64,000 nt of DNA. Origin: Annona cherimola (Eukaryota; Streptophyta; Magnoliopsida; Magnoliales; Annonaceae). Shown here piece after piece: positions 49,112 through 62,826 of the stretch. Position numbers and translations under genes: made by a program. The notes beneath the pieces were generated by a model. That model was not told where the DNA came from and did no database searches. It worked only from the letters and a program-made list of their open reading frames with translations. The stretch is taken from assembly GCA_030490835.1 (NCBI GenBank), contig CM059974.1, forward strand, positions 1,371,501-1,435,500, written 5' to 3'. Each line of letters starts with the position of its first letter. The first letter of the stretch is position 1.

Positions 49112-50534
49112 GGGCTGATTGCCCCACCTTGTTGGGCGTTCAGTCCCGACTCTAATTGATGGTTGGTTTGAGAAGTCAATCATCAAGTCCAGAATCCACA
49201 TTGTGTACACATATGGATGCAGGCACCGCCAACTCACATATTAGGCTGAGGGACTGCGGCCTGCATCCTCTTTACTGATTTGGACCATTCCCATCCATCC
49301 ATCCATCCATAATCCTACTGTTGGTTGGATTGGTGGTTTGATCTAAACATGAGGTAAAGGCCCTTTGAGTTTTACGTTGTTAAGAAGTCGCAAATGGAAT
49401 TGGTTGGACTCCTTTCGATGTCTCTTTTACTAATATAGAACCATGGAATATCCCTTTACCTTGCAAAAGTGCACAACTATGCCTTGAGTCATTTTCCAAC
49501 ACAAAAGATCAAGCGATGTCTGGACCATGAGATTTTCTTCCACCTTGTTTACTTCTGATTGTTCGGAGTGATTGGGTTCCATCTGTTCTTATTTTTGTAC
49601 GAGTTGCTTGGATCAGATACAAAACATTTAAGAACAAAAGCTTCACATTGCCAATCAGATGGGGGGTGCCAAAAACAAGAAACTACAAACCGATTTTAAC
49701 TTCATAAAAAAAAGGATATCAAGTGATTTGTTTGGACATTGAATGGACAGTTCAATTGAGATTGATTTCAAGTAAAGGTGCACGGTGAAAGATGCTTGCC
49801 CCTTGTTGAGGGGTCGATCTTGCAGTTGGTAGGCTTACGAAAAATTAAAACTCTGGTATTTTCAATACTTTTTCCAATTCTAGCGTCATGTTAATCTCTT
49901 AGCTATACAGGCCTGCCTTGATGCATAAAAACACACTTCTTTGAAATTTTCAGTCTCAACCCAGCTTTTGACCTCATATTCAATGCCGCCACTTAAAATC
50001 TCTATTGCAGAGCAAGAGTGCTGTGATATAGCTGGTAACAGTGGTATAAGCCAATATCTGTGCCATAAAACCATTAACTAATAACCATGCATGATGAAGA
50101 GGCTGGTCATGCAAGAAAATTTTCAGAAAAGCTATATGGTGATGCCATGTCTAGTCAGCTATTATTCTTTCCCATTTTGTTAAAATCACGAAGCTGAAAA
50201 TCAAGGTCATACATAAAGGAGATTACATGATCAGCTGTCATGCATGAATATGGAACATGTAAATAGGTCCTGAATCAGCACACTTTCCTCTCACAAGTCA
50301 CAATAGTCATCATTTGCTAAGGCTTAAAAGGCAGTTCGCTTTCCATTAATACGGGCGTAAATCCCACGCAAGTAGAGGCTTGAAATGCATGTGGGTTCTA
50401 TTTGTAGAAAAGGTCTCCCAAGTTAAAAGGTCATCATTTTTTGAATCAAATCAAAAGTCATGATAAATTTTGCAAACTGCAAAAATTTGTGATTAAATTT
50501 GCAAAAATCAGTTATTTAATGAAACAACTTTGGA

Positions 50535-50812
50535 TCTCGGTTCAATGCACCTGAGTGTACTTCATCCTTTGTTTTATTTTTTTTTTGAAATTTTTTTACA
50601 CAATGGTTAATCTAAGTGATTCAATGTGTATAAATTTTTAAATTACTAAAAAAACTGCTGATTTTTAAAAATCTGAAAAAAAATCTAAAAATCTTCAAAA
50701 ATGGTAAAAATTTATACAAATGCTAAATACACTTAGATTAACATTTTCATAAAAAAAAATTCAAAAATTTTTTTATAAAAAATGAGTGAAGTACACCTGG
50801 TGCCGGGTTCCA
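50535..50812. mobile_element. MITE with shared AT core (GCACCTGAGTGTACTTCA ends)
   Basis: Left end GCACCTGAGTGTACTTCAT; right end read inward GGCACCAGGTGTACTTCAC. Arms carry TTAATCTAAGTG and its complement near 50725. Same group as the insert at 41930-42230. Confidence 0.6.
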
Positions 50813-52826
50813 ACAAACTTTAGAGACATTACAGATCTACAGTAAACTCACTACTTTCTCTGTTCAAGTATTTTAACCCAAAGGACGTGAGCGTCTTCCA
50901 ATCCAAGAACAGTGATTCGTGAGAATTGAAAGCCCAAATGAATGAAATTAGAAAAAAGTCAGTATTTGAAAAGAAGGGATATAAAGTCGGGAAATACTAT
51001 TTTAAATTACCGATGGGATAACAAGATTTTTTTTTTTTCAACGAAAAGTAAAATGAGTAAGCCCTATTTGGCAACACAACACGTGCCTTCAGCAATTCAA
51101 GTTGCTGGTCATGACTCATGAGGCAGTAGCAGCTTCCTACTTCAGAGGCTTGAAGTTTCCCAATGGATGATTGAAGGACTGACCAATGCATTAAGATCAT
51201 TTTCGAAGTGAGATCATTATTTTTTAAAGCTTGGGCAATTCATAAACGGTATCCAAATTTCATCATTACATTATTTTAACCTTAAAGGCTTCATCGACAA
51301 TATAGATTTAACTAGAATTAAATGGATTGAAACGAAGTCAACTGTAAAGTCAATGAAGTTAAATATAGGTAATGATAGTAAAAATTATGATTGTTAAATG
51401 CAAAATAAAAGCTAGAAAAATTCTGAAATCTATTCTATGCAGCCAACCACACCTTCATTTATTTAATGGCTAACACATTTTTCCATTTCCTTTCCTTTCT
51501 CATGTTTTTCATCCAACCAATAGAGGAAAAATGTGCATAATGTGATGGTTAGTATGTTTTTCTTCAATCCCAATAGTTTTTGCAACATGGTTTCCGAAAT
51601 TCAAGTGGCCAAAAGTTTCTATAGAAGGACGAGCGTTTAAAGCCATATAGATGTCAACTTCCCAGCACAGAAAGAGCAAATGAAATAGTTGCAGTGCATT
51701 GTGGGTAGAAAGAAACATGAGGCCCATGGAAGATCGTGATAAGAAAAACTAGATAGATAAATAAATACAAACAGCTAGTGACTATAACTCAACACCAGGC
51801 TCTTTTTCCTTGAAAGCAAGGCAATCTCTGAAGATATTGAATGCAATCCTGATGATTCTTTCCAATTTACAAAACAACACAATCTGTGAACAGAAACCAC
51901 AATTTTATTACTAACTAATTTCATATCCTCAGACAGTATTTACCCATGCTGGGTGCTGTGGCCTGTTAATGCCTGCATTAGATAGATGTGAGGCTGGTTT
52001 CTGAATCTAAATCTACACACAGACATCAAACTTCAAAGGTTTTTGGGGACCATAATCTAATGAGTGGTATACAAGCCTCTGATTTTGTTGAGCAGGGCGC
52101 TGCCATGAACACTCATGACTTAGGACTCATGGCTTAGGAGTCCCATCTCAATTCTAAAGTCTATGTACAACTTTGAGATTCATGGGGTGGCAACTTTCAT
52201 TCTTCTGAACGAATGATATAGATCCCCTCAGAAAGGACGTGCTAAATCAGGATGCAATTACGGTAGCTACAGTGGACTTCACAGTTCATAAAGGTATTTA
52301 TCAACAAGCAGCAGGAGGGGGTGGGGTGGCGCGGAGAAGTATTACTTTTTTCCTGGTGCAGTGTTGCAGCCCTGATGGGCCTTTACTCTGTTGCATATCT
52401 GATATTTGCAAACTGGAACAAAATGCATCTTATTTGGAGGAATGGGAGAGCATAGATGTCAGTGATGAAGCCAGTGTGTTGCTAGGATCTGGAAGGAAAT
52501 GAATGATTTTTATGGTAATTGCATAGGGGTATCAATTACATCTTATTTCAAGGCAGAATGCTTGTGTAATTGGGATCAATTCATGAATTTTCATGATCAT
52601 AAGCTGAGCACTCCAGTCATCCTTGCAATTTCACAAGCATCCCAGTTCACAGACTTCACAGACTTTGATATGCTAATTTTGCAAGTTTGGCACCTCAGGG
52701 ATCACCAGGTATAGATCTAAGATCATAAATATACGGTTTTCTTTTAAATATATCGATATTGTTATTCATCATATTGCAAATGCATCTGTTATATCTGAAA
52801 ATTTGTAAATAACTATACTTGACGTA

Positions 52827-53099
52827 GGGTGTGTTTGAGAAGCAATTAAACTTTTGTGTGAAAAATTTTTAGTGTGAAAGTTTTTGAAATGAGAGAAAAT
52901 GATGTCATATGAGAGGGGTAATGATGAGAAGTAAAGAAAATAAAGTTAAAATAGATAGGATAGATGTATGGGTAACTGTGTAAAAATGATTGAAAAATAA
53001 AATAGTTGTATATGAAGAAGTGAAGAAATAATTAAAAAATATGATAGTTGTGGAGTGAAAAATTTTAGACTGAGAAGTTCTTGGGTTAAACAAACGCCC
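52827..53099. mobile_element. Tourist-like MITE (family A)
   Basis: Ends GGGTGTGTTTGAGAAGC and AAACAAACGCCC. The core has GAGAAGTAAAGAAAATAAAG. Target duplication not clear. Confidence 0.6.
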
Positions 53100-54551
53100 G
53101 CTTAAATTGTAAACGTACCCATGTCATTGGATTTTCATCCCAATTCATTAAAATGAAAAGAAATTAAAATATCCGAAATGTCATTTCTTTCTTTCACACC
53201 ACAAGCACAATAAAAGCCCTAACCCCTCACCACCATCACTGCTGCCCTTTCTTGTCATCGCTCTTTTTTTAAACTAATGTTATCAAAACTGAACTGGTAA
53301 TCAACCCAGTGGATTGATTGGTTAGGTTCAAACGGGTTCAACCATTCACTTAAGCCGCTTTGAACCGTTAAAATATTATTACATAAATTATTTCTATTTA
53401 TACAATAAATACGTTCTAATAAATTTACTCTAAACTTTATATCTATCTTAAAACGATTCAAAACTTCCTAGATGGATTAGATTTTTCATGTTTTCTTAAA
53501 AGATGCCCTATTGATTATAAATGTGCATGATATTTGAATGGCCAAATGGTAATCGGACCAGACTGGTCACTGGTTCCTAGTTGGACCATCCAGTTAGATC
53601 TGGTTTTCAACACATTGCTAAACAACCACTTTTAATGTGGAGGGTAGCACAAATCATAAGGATTTTCAAACTGGGATGGCTTCCTTCTTCAACATAACTC
53701 AGTGTAAAACTTGTAGCTGTCTCTGGGTGGGGCAACAGCTATGTAAGGTTAAGGCTGTCTACAACAATGGTCTTGATCTGTCAACTGACAAACAGCCAAT
53801 GATGGCAAGAAGAGAAATAGACAAAGGTTAAAGTTTAGATTTCTAATGTGCTCAGAGTAAGAAGAGGAAAAAGACATGCATTTTTAATTTTTTTTAAACA
53901 GAGTGGAACAAAACCCTAATGGCATGGGTACACCTATAATTCAAATCAAACATTGACAGGAATGAGAATTATAAACAATTTACCAGAGCTAAGTGTTCTG
54001 GCAAAAAAATCTAAACATATATATAAATTATGTGCACATAGAAATGCACACACATACTCATGTTGTAATCTTTTTTGACGATGTTTAGGGACTGTTTGGC
54101 TACTCAAAAATGGGATTTCCATCCTGGAATAACGACCCCATTTTTATTCATCATTACCTATACTTTTCAAATCCTAATATACGACATGACATATAACTAT
54201 CACAACAACCCTAACTTTTCAACCTCAAACTCCATTTCAATCCAACGAACAGCTCTTTATCAGTGGCAGACACTCCTTAATGAGTAAATATTCATATATA
54301 CCAAAAAGACATGGTGGCTCATGTTTGCAAATTGCAAAAGTTGTTCTGTATTTTTCTGAATATATATTCATTCTTCAGGTGAACTGTTATTCACAGGAAA
54401 ATTTTATAGTACATTGAACCCCCAACAATCAGAGACAGATGTAATTAGATCAACCCCAAAAACGGTAAACAATAATTTATATCTCTTGACAGACTAATCA
54501 GTAGCTAATGACAGTTAAAAATTAAATACCAATAATTCTGAAGTACATATG

Positions 54552-57500
54552 TCATCCATGGACCTCACGGACTTGGATGTGATGCGTAGACTCTTTTCGC
54601 CAGATTGGCTGTGTCCCACTCTGTACAAGAGTAACATATTCACCTTCCTTCAACAAACCTCGAGTCTAGCATAAGAAGTTTTAGGTAATTAATTGCCAAA
54701 AGGAAAACAAGAAATGAAAGTGCCGCTGAGGCAAAAGAGAAAAAAAGAAATAAGTGCAAGCATCCAATACCAGTAACAGATTCAGGGCTCTGGAGAATGT
54801 CTCTTCTGCATCATTGGAGAACTGCATATATATGGGTAATACCCCATGATAAAGTGCCAGTCTTTGTTTAATTCTTTCCCTGCCAAGCATGAAATTCAAT
54901 CTTCTCAAGGTACACTTGAATATTATAGGCCAAAAGTGGCCTGACCGTTCCCTGGACACCACACATAGCTTAATGCACCATGCTGCCCCTTTCTTATTCA
55001 GGCCACCAAAAAAAAATTTATGAACATGAGGTGGCATGAATGAATTCCAAACCTAGTTATCAGAAGCCAACAACTGGTAAATAAAATGCAAGGGTATGGT
55101 ATTCACCTTGGAAAACATATGTTGTGGAGGCCAGAAAAAAAGTGATCAAACCAATGTCATTTGAAGTGCATATTTGCCTAAATGCCAACATAATCTATAC
55201 CATGATACATGCAAAGCAATGAAGCTACCTCAAAACAAGAGGTTAATTCTTTAAACGCAATGAACTTACTCATTTGTGAAGGCAAAGATGGTAGAGGAAG
55301 GTCGATAGTGGCTCAACAGGATAGCCATTGAACCTGTTCTTGTAAAAACAAGGACAGAAGTTCCTACAGTATTCGCCATAGTTGTTGCATGGAAGCCAAA
55401 CATAGCACCCATGTGGCTTTGATAAAACTATTGTCCCAAAATGCCCCAGAGAATGTGGATCAGAATAGACCAATTATAAGTAAAGGAGAATGCATTTTGG
55501 TTAATGAAAGCTTCAAGTAGATGAAGTAGAAAACTGGTGTCAGCACAGTAATTTCCCAAAATACCTTCTGAGCAGTTGCAGGACTCGGAAGGCGGAGTTC
55601 ACTTGATAAGGTGGATTCAGTTTTCAATGCCACAGAATGCATAACTTTGACAGCTTTCAATGGATACCTGAAGTCAAATTCACATAAATTTATGAATAGT
55701 GCAGCAGAATATGGCATTCTGCAAATCATTATGCATTAATATACCATACGTATGGTGATCGGTACCAAAACATTAAAAGAAATTTGGTTAAAAATCAATT
55801 TCAACTCTTTCCCTCCTATTTCTTGATAACCTTGATGTATCAACATTTGATTACATGTAAAAAAACTATACAATAGCGCTGTATCATATTTAGCATTCCA
55901 CCAAATCAGCCCCGATTGGACAATTTTTTAACACTTCAAAAAAATACAGAAAATGCCACAAAAAAGAAAAGAAAATTGAGATATGCAAAAATATGTAGCC
56001 ATTTCCATTTTTCAAATCTAAAAATTTGCATCCATGCCAACTCGAAAGTAAAATATTTGCTTTGATGACAACAATTTCAAGTTTGTTAGATTTATGCCAA
56101 GGATTTTTAAAAGCCAATGACGTTATTCTCCATCATATTGTTTATTTACAAAAATAATTGTTAGCAATACTATGTTGTAGAATCTGTAAAATCTGAAATT
56201 TTAAAATTAATCCGTTTAATGTAAGGAATATTTTAAATTGGAGACTTTTGGCATTGGCTAAAAAGGAAAAAAATGCAGCCTTCTACACACTTTTTGATAT
56301 AATTTGACATCTTAATTACCTAACTACGCTACTTCTTCCTATTATTTCCTATATTTGCAACCACTCTAGCACATTTTTCATATAACTTTCCTAGCTGTGT
56401 TATCATTATTCTCTTTACTCCTAATCATTACCAACTATCACATACATCACTTTCTCTCACTTTTTTTCAAGAATTTTCACTATAATCCCCCTCCCTTTTT
56501 CATTACCAACTACACTCTTAGTTTCATTAAAAAAATAATTTTGAACATTCAAATTGTTATGAGGAGATTAACAACATTGGCACGGATAGAAAATATTTCA
56601 AAAATAGTTGGCACAGATAAAAAATTTGAAATCGTCAGCATAAATGCAAATATATTACTTTGAGTTAGCATGGATGCAAATAACTCAAATCTAAATGATA
56701 GCTTATTAGACCTCCCATGGTAACTGTTTAAACGCTATAAGGACTAAGGTCATCAAGCGTAAATGAAATTTGCACCAAATTAACAAGTATGAGAATATTA
56801 AGCGAAAGCCAAATCATATATATAATATAACATTTTTTATACTACTAAAACTTTCTCACATTGCTCTAACATAGTGAATGAAAGTTAAATGTGCTTTTAT
56901 GGAATAGAATGCACTCTAGAAAAATGTAAAACAATATTTTTAAAATTTTAGAAATATAATATTCAAAAAATAACCTAAAATATCATGAAATATATTTTCA
57001 TAAATATAGGTATACGGAAAAGAAGAGTTTTCGGGGAAAAACAAGGTCCCTCCAGCTGTTTTTATCCATCGCATGAGTCATTGCTGATACAAACAAGCTG
57101 ATAAGCCTGATACACGCCTGTGTCAATCAGAATACCTCCAAATCAGCTGATATGAGCTGTTTTTTTTTTTTTTTTTCCCAACCTCCCTTCTTGAAACCTA
57201 AATAGGGTATCCACTAACATTCAAAACCATGTAAAGAACACTAGGCATTGTAAACAAAAGGTTTACCTTTTCCGTAGAAATATGAAAAAATAACCCATCC
57301 TGTGGGTTATTTTTCTTTGGGGGCTTTTTCGTTGGTGGAAAGGAGATCATAGGATAATGCAAGTTAAACAAAATAAAGTTAAAATAGACAGAAGGAAATG
57401 ATTGTAAATACAAGTTGTTGTGAAAAAAATAAGGTTATTATCATTTCATACCAAGCCTTAAAGATGCAAATTTCCTGGAACTTCTTTTTCTTTCCTCGCA

Positions 57501-60500
57501 ATTAAACAAGACCTTAACATGCCAATATGGGAAAAAAAAAATTGAAGGAATCGAGGATTACTATCAAAGCAGGAAACATAAACAAAGGAAATTATAGTGC
57601 TTATCGTGAACCTTTGCCGAATAAAACAACCAAGGGAACGACAAAATGTAAAATTATGGCATCTCCTTGGTATAAATGCCACTAATTCCTCCACTGATGT
57701 AAAATAGAGGTTTATCAAAATCCAGGTACAACATTGAGATTTTGAAATTTGAATGGTCAGTCTAAAATATTAGATGACCATCTACTGGTTTGAAACATAT
57801 CCGAGGCATATATATCACATGATGAATTCTAGACGATAAGTACTCACTTTCCATGAGCAGTTTCACCAGAAAGCATGACGGCATCAGCACCTTCTCTTAC
57901 AGCAATTGCAATGTCAGAAACTTCTGCCCTTGTTGGAGTCGGGTGGTTTATCATGCTTTCTAACATGTTTGTTGCCACAATCACTGGTTTTCCTACACTT
58001 CTGCACCTTCTAATGATATCCTCCTATTTGGATATGACATCAGAAATTCAGTTTCTGTGCAACTTACAAACAAAAATTTTATTTCAAGGCTCTAAAATCT
58101 TTGGAGAAGCTCATGCAGAATTATTTAGTTGTTTTCTTTATTTTTCTGGTCTTTGAACAAACATGAAGTTCTAACAATTACTGAATTAATTCATCAGGCC
58201 TAGCACACTGCTAACATCATTTCAATACTCCTGAAATACTACATAGAACAGCACAGATCATAAAACCAGACAACAATCCAAATGCCTATAGGTATATCCA
58301 GTTCTACAAAACCTGAACCTACTACAGGCCTATTATTTTTGTAAATCAAATCCTGTGAAGATATTTTCTGAATTGCTACAGACATTATGTTTGTAAACCC
58401 AATGCTGTGCATATAACAAAGAAAGATCAGAAATATACTGTTACTGTCAAACCCGGAAAAGATAAGTATTTCAGTGGCATGTTTGTGATGAGATAGATTG
58501 TGTATAGTCTTTAATTGAAGAGATTGCAATCTTGCAATAGTGTTTAGAAGTTCTCCAAGCTGATGTGCGACAGATATTAATGAAGTAGACCCCTAGTGCC
58601 ACATTTTCCAAGCTTGACCTGTTCATTTGGAGTTGGATCAAGCTGACAAGTGACTCGCAGAAGTTCACCCTACAGCCACACTTTCCAGGTTTGGCCCATT
58701 CATTTGGAGTTTGCACTGTCACATATATTCTCTAAATAAAGGAACATGTGCTCCCAATCAAAAAAAGAAAAAGGAACATGTTTAAAAATAAAAAACACCT
58801 GCAACAAAGGAACTTCTTCAATTGGAAGCTCTGCTCCAAGGTCCCCACGAGCCACCATTGCCTATTAGTATTTCAGTAACATTATTGGAATTAGCTGAAT
58901 CATTCCTTGTAAGCAATTCTGTATAACCTAGGAGAGCATCATGACAAAAAGAATTTAACCATTACATAATAAACTATTAAGATAGTTAAAGGAATTTCTC
59001 TTAGTGTATAACTTAATTCTTAAAATATTCTAACAATTCCTCAACTCATCATAACTCTGACGTCTCTTTCTTTGGTGCATATGGAATTCAAAGGTAAAAG
59101 AAAACAGACAAGATCCATATTATAAGAATGAACAGGAGTCATCAAAATGTTTATTCCAGGCTCAAATGATTAATGTGGGGTTACAAATTTATGATGAAAT
59201 AGTGGACGAAAATATGATAGAGTTTTCCTTCTTGAACAGAAAATTTTAGAATTCCAGCTAATCACTTCAAAATGATGGAACTAGAAAACAGGTTCATCCA
59301 TTTCTCCTAAAATCTTGAGACATAACATACCCCGTCGGATGCAGAAATAATTGAATGAAGATTTGGTATAGAATCAGCACTTTCTATTTTGACAATCACA
59401 TGAATGTCTGCTGTGCAACCTAAACGAGAGAAAATGAAAGCACTTAATCATTCTTTTCGACGAACAAGAAGGAAAAAAAATGATGCTGCAATTCTGAATG
59501 TTATGGTTGAGCAAGGTTATGAGTTTTACTCTTAAGATAGTCTTTCAATTCGTGGACAACTTTAGCATCCTTAACGAAAGAAACAGCGTAAAAATCAACT
59601 TTGTTGTCTACTCCAAACTTGATATCTTCCCAGTCCTTTTCTGGAGAGATCAGACAACCAACAGTAAACTAGATGCTAGACACTAATAGAAACAAACAGG
59701 AAATAATTAAGCACACTTGCAACAAAGAAACATTAAAACCAACCTGTAATAGAAGGTAAGGTTGCACTCTTTCCACGAACATTTAAATGACGCCTAGATT
59801 TGAGTTCTCCTCCATCAATTACTTGGCAATTGACCAAATCTGATGTTTTCGATCCCACAGCCAATGACATCATTCCTCCTAAAGCCAGAATATGATTACA
59901 AATCAATAAGATTTGAGTAATTTGAAATTCTCATAGCAAGGAAATTCCAGAAGTCAACAACATTACAGACTACTTATTTCTGCCAAGCCAATAACATTTT
60001 GGCAGCACAGTCAAACACTATCTGAAAGGCATAAGACATGTTTCTCGTTTCATACTGTCCATTTTATATTTGATCTTGATCCTATCAATGGTTATCCTTA
60101 AGATTAAGTCTAAAGAAACCAGATGTCATCCTCAGAAGCGGATAAAACTCCACTAAGCTGAGTGCCCCTGCAGATAAGCAGCAACAGAAATTTTGCAAAC
60201 CAATTCACTAATGTGATTTGTGCTCTTATTCTTCAATATCTTATGTGATACTATCACATACAAACCTAGAAAAGCGACCATTGGGCCTAACGCACATAGC
60301 CCACAGGCCCAATGGTCGCTTTTCTGGGTCTATGCGTGACAGATACTATTAAATTTGAACATGTTTTGACAAAATTTCCAAGGGAACAATAACAAAGGGA
60401 CGCAATTCCACAACAAATCAAGCCCTTGAAAACAGAATCACTTTTTTATTAATGCAAAATTATTCATTCAGGTATGTTCAATGTGCATCTGATTTTTGCC

Positions 60501-62177
60501 CACTATTTACTGTGTCCTTCAGTTACAGGATCAGAAGCTGTCCTCACAATCAGTATGCAAACCATGTGTGAACAAAAGTGTCAATTTAATGGTAAAATTT
60601 CTCTTTGCCAAGGAGAAGATGCAGGTTTGATGACTTGAGCCCTGCCTCAAAAGGAAATTTTCATGGTTTAATAATCTTCCAACAAGCAACAACATGGCAA
60701 GTTAAAATTCACTTACCATCAACCAATATGATGTCCCCAACCTCCACATCATTCACAAAGTCATCATAATTTACACTAATTGTGTCTTCCGTGCAGACTC
60801 CTCTCCTAATGGTGAAATTGAACTCTTGGCCCTCTTTCAGCTGGATTGGTTGAGGAACGTCTCCACTTCTTACCTCAGGGCCCTGAAACAGTTCAACAAA
60901 ATATATTGTTAGTGCTGGGATAATATGCATAATGCATATGATTATAAGCTAAAAAGAAATCGAACATTAATTATAAAACCTTAGTATCAAGCATAATCGC
61001 AATAACATTGTCCATGGATTGAGCATTGTATTCTTTAACAAGATCAATAGTTCTCTGGTGGGAAGAATGGTCGCCATGGGACATATTCAACCGTGCTACA
61101 TTCATCCCTGCTTCTGCCAATTTCCATATCATTTCCTGCGTGCTTGTTGAAGGCCCGATCGTACATACTATTTTTGTTTTCCTCCTTGATGTCGTTGTTG
61201 TTGTTTCCCACAATATGTTATTCATTGACTGCAACCAGAACCACAAGTTAAACCTTGTGCCATCATCTTGAAAACTCGTCCTCTTCAGTTTCAGTACTAC
61301 TACTGTACAACTTATGAGAATTGCAGTAATCAATTTCAAAATCAAGTGGAAGTCACCACTTTCAGCATCCATATGAACAAGACAGAAATTCAATCAACTC
61401 GAAAGAAACAAAATAGCAAGTTCATTAGCAGACAAAGATACAAACACAACTGCAAGTATGATGGTGCGGCAACTTATGAGAACTGTAGGAATCAATCCTA
61501 ATCGAGTGAAAGTTTATATGAGGAAAAAGAGTTCCAATCAACTCAACTGAAACTTATCTGCAAGTTCAAGGCTAATAAATGGTGTACAAGACATAAAAAA
61601 TGCAGTGATCAATTTCGACGAAGCATAATTGAGTGAAACTTGATTTTAGCATTCATATCAAAAACACAAGACTACAAATTTGAATCAACTCAAAGAAACA
61701 TAAACGTCGGTTGATCCGCTACCTTACAAAATCTAACCAATTTCTTCAAACAAACTTATCGTGACGCTGCAATTCAATTCAACAGGGCATCCTAATACCA
61801 GCAGAACAACCTGACAGGGCGTTAACTTCAATTGCAACAAACTCCAAACAAGCACGCGCAAAAAAATCTAGGATTTGCTGATGAATTGACTCCGCGCAAA
61901 CAAATTCAACCACTCGTCAGGCTGGAAAGAAAATAAAGACAAAACTCACAGCATCTACCGCGCCGTTCGTCCCCGCCTGTTCTGCTATCTCCGCCCGCTC
62001 CGTCAGCTTCATCGACACGGCGGTCAAACACCTCCTGAACGATCTCCGCCGTTCAGCGGATTGAAAACCGGCATTGTTCCTGGAGGACACCAGGCGATCG
62101 GAGCTAATCCAACTCCTGCTACAGCATTTCGGCGGGAAGATCCGAGCGGAGAGATTGATCTCGGCGGCGGCCGCCAT
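54552..62177 (-). CDS. PKP2: Plastidial pyruvate kinase, beta type (PKP2-like), complete, 12 exons
   Basis: Transfers phosphate from phosphoenolpyruvate to ADP. The plastid isoform supplies pyruvate and ATP for fatty acid synthesis, usually as an alpha/beta heteromer (family knowledge). Exons on the minus strand: 62177-61950, 61228-60980, 60882-60717, 59878-59744, 59640-59530, 59419-59331, 58861-58799, 58023-57848, 55667-55565, 55427-55270, 54879-54771, 54665-54552; all in frame, 566 aa against about 580 for the family. Residues 1 to about 65 are rich in Ser, Arg and Ala, like a transit peptide. Seen: [11 protein letters not shown] (93-102), ARLNMSHGD (121-129), AVSFVKDA, catalytic Lys307 and metal ligand Glu309 in VIVKIES, Asp333 in [10 protein letters not shown], the ATNMLESM and [12 protein letters not shown] blocks, and C-terminal [14 protein letters not shown]. 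The acceptor of exon 10 (AATAG before TTTTATC) was chosen over a nearer AAAG because only it keeps phase. The last residues (VREVHG) extend slightly past the usual VRKV end. Confidence 0.95.
56014..56695. repeat. Foldback element in pyruvate kinase intron 8
   Basis: Arm 56014-56131 and arm 56561-56695 are imperfect reverse complements (GAGTTGGCATGGATGCAAAT read from arm 1 versus GAGTTAGCATGGATGCAAAT in arm 2; GGAGAATAACGTCATTGGC versus GGAGATTAACAACATTGGC). The spacer holds a decayed Tourist-like sequence (about 56240-56518). Confidence 0.6.
60265..60328. repeat. 24-bp hairpin in pyruvate kinase intron 3
   Basis: Arms 60265-60288 and 60305-60328 pair along 24 positions with one mismatch, around a 16-nt loop; the inner 21 (AGAAAAGCGACCATTGGGCC plus T) are perfect. 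On either strand the RNA would form a stable stem. No coding role. Confidence 0.8.
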
Positions 62178-62391
62178 GGACAAATTCGGGAGAAGAAGGG
62201 TATTTCCGTCTTTTGGCAGAAGAAGATGATAAAGAGGGAAGGAGGAGAATATCTGCGTCAGAGGAATGATGCAGCCAATGATTCTTTGTGGCAGAAGAAG
62301 ACGCCGACGAAGGGACAGAGAATCGCTCGCGTGGTACGGACGCCGAGTTTAGGAACCTCGGCCGTTAAAACCCTACGCGCTACGAATTTGT

Positions 62392-62401
62392 CGCACGTGC
62401 G
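62392..62401 (-). promoter_or_regulatory. G-box-like palindrome upstream of plastid pyruvate kinase
   Basis: CGCACGTGCG, a perfect ACGT-core palindrome, about 215 bases upstream of the ATG. A second ACGT core (CCACGTGC) is at 62469-62476, and an inverted CCAAT box lies near 62275. No clear TATA box is seen between these and the ATG, so the promoter may be TATA-less. bZIP/bHLH binding is inferred from the motif only. Confidence 0.35.
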
Positions 62402-62573
62402 GATTTTAGCCCCGGATTCGTTTGCTTCTTGGCCCGTACCCGTGCAAGCTTTCAAAATCTCATATTTTCCACGTGCATTTGGTGTTCTCAAGGGTGCTTC
62501 AAAGGATTAAAAAGCCAAAATAAGATGAAATTTAATTCCAAAGATTTTAATTCTAATATAAGTTTTTTTTATA

Positions 62574-62826
62574 AGGTGCGTTTAGGAAATGATAAATCTT
62601 TGGACAAAAAGTTTTTAAATAGGTAGAAAATTATGTGATATAATGGGTAATAATGAGAAGTAAAGACAATAAAATTAAAATAAATTAATTAATTGTACAG
62701 GTAGTTATGTGCAAATAATTAAAAAATTGGATAATTATATAGAAAGATGTAAAAAAAGATTAAAAATAGGGAGTCATAGAAAGTGAAAAAAAATTAATTA
62801 AAAAATTTTATAATTTCCCAAACACC
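62574..62826. mobile_element. Tourist-like MITE (family A) upstream of pyruvate kinase
   Basis: Begins GGTGCGTTTAGGAAATGATA and ends TTTCCCAAACACC, with the family core (GAGAAGTAAAGACAATAAAA). It lies about 400 bases upstream of the gene start. Confidence 0.6.

Larger units (their letters stand above)
49112..54551. other. Convergent intergenic between NPF and pyruvate kinase
   Basis: No further gene recognised. It contains a CCAT microsatellite at about 49290-49308, a MITE with the shared core at 50535-50812, a Tourist MITE at 52827-53099 and a decayed CGGGTTCAA-rich element at 53290-53600. Short frames such as 52239-52502 have no recognisable motif. Confidence 0.45.

Noticed and set aside
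52239..52502. 87-codon plus-strand frame
   Set aside because: No motif, no conserved context, lies in convergent intergenic DNA.
55428..55442. AAAG at about 55420 as the acceptor of pyruvate kinase exon 10
   Set aside because: It would break the reading frame with exon 9; the AATAG just upstream keeps phase and gives the expected residues.
62061..62510. 149-codon frame on the plus strand
   Set aside because: Antisense to exon 1 and the promoter of the plastid pyruvate kinase, whose exon structure is fully supported.
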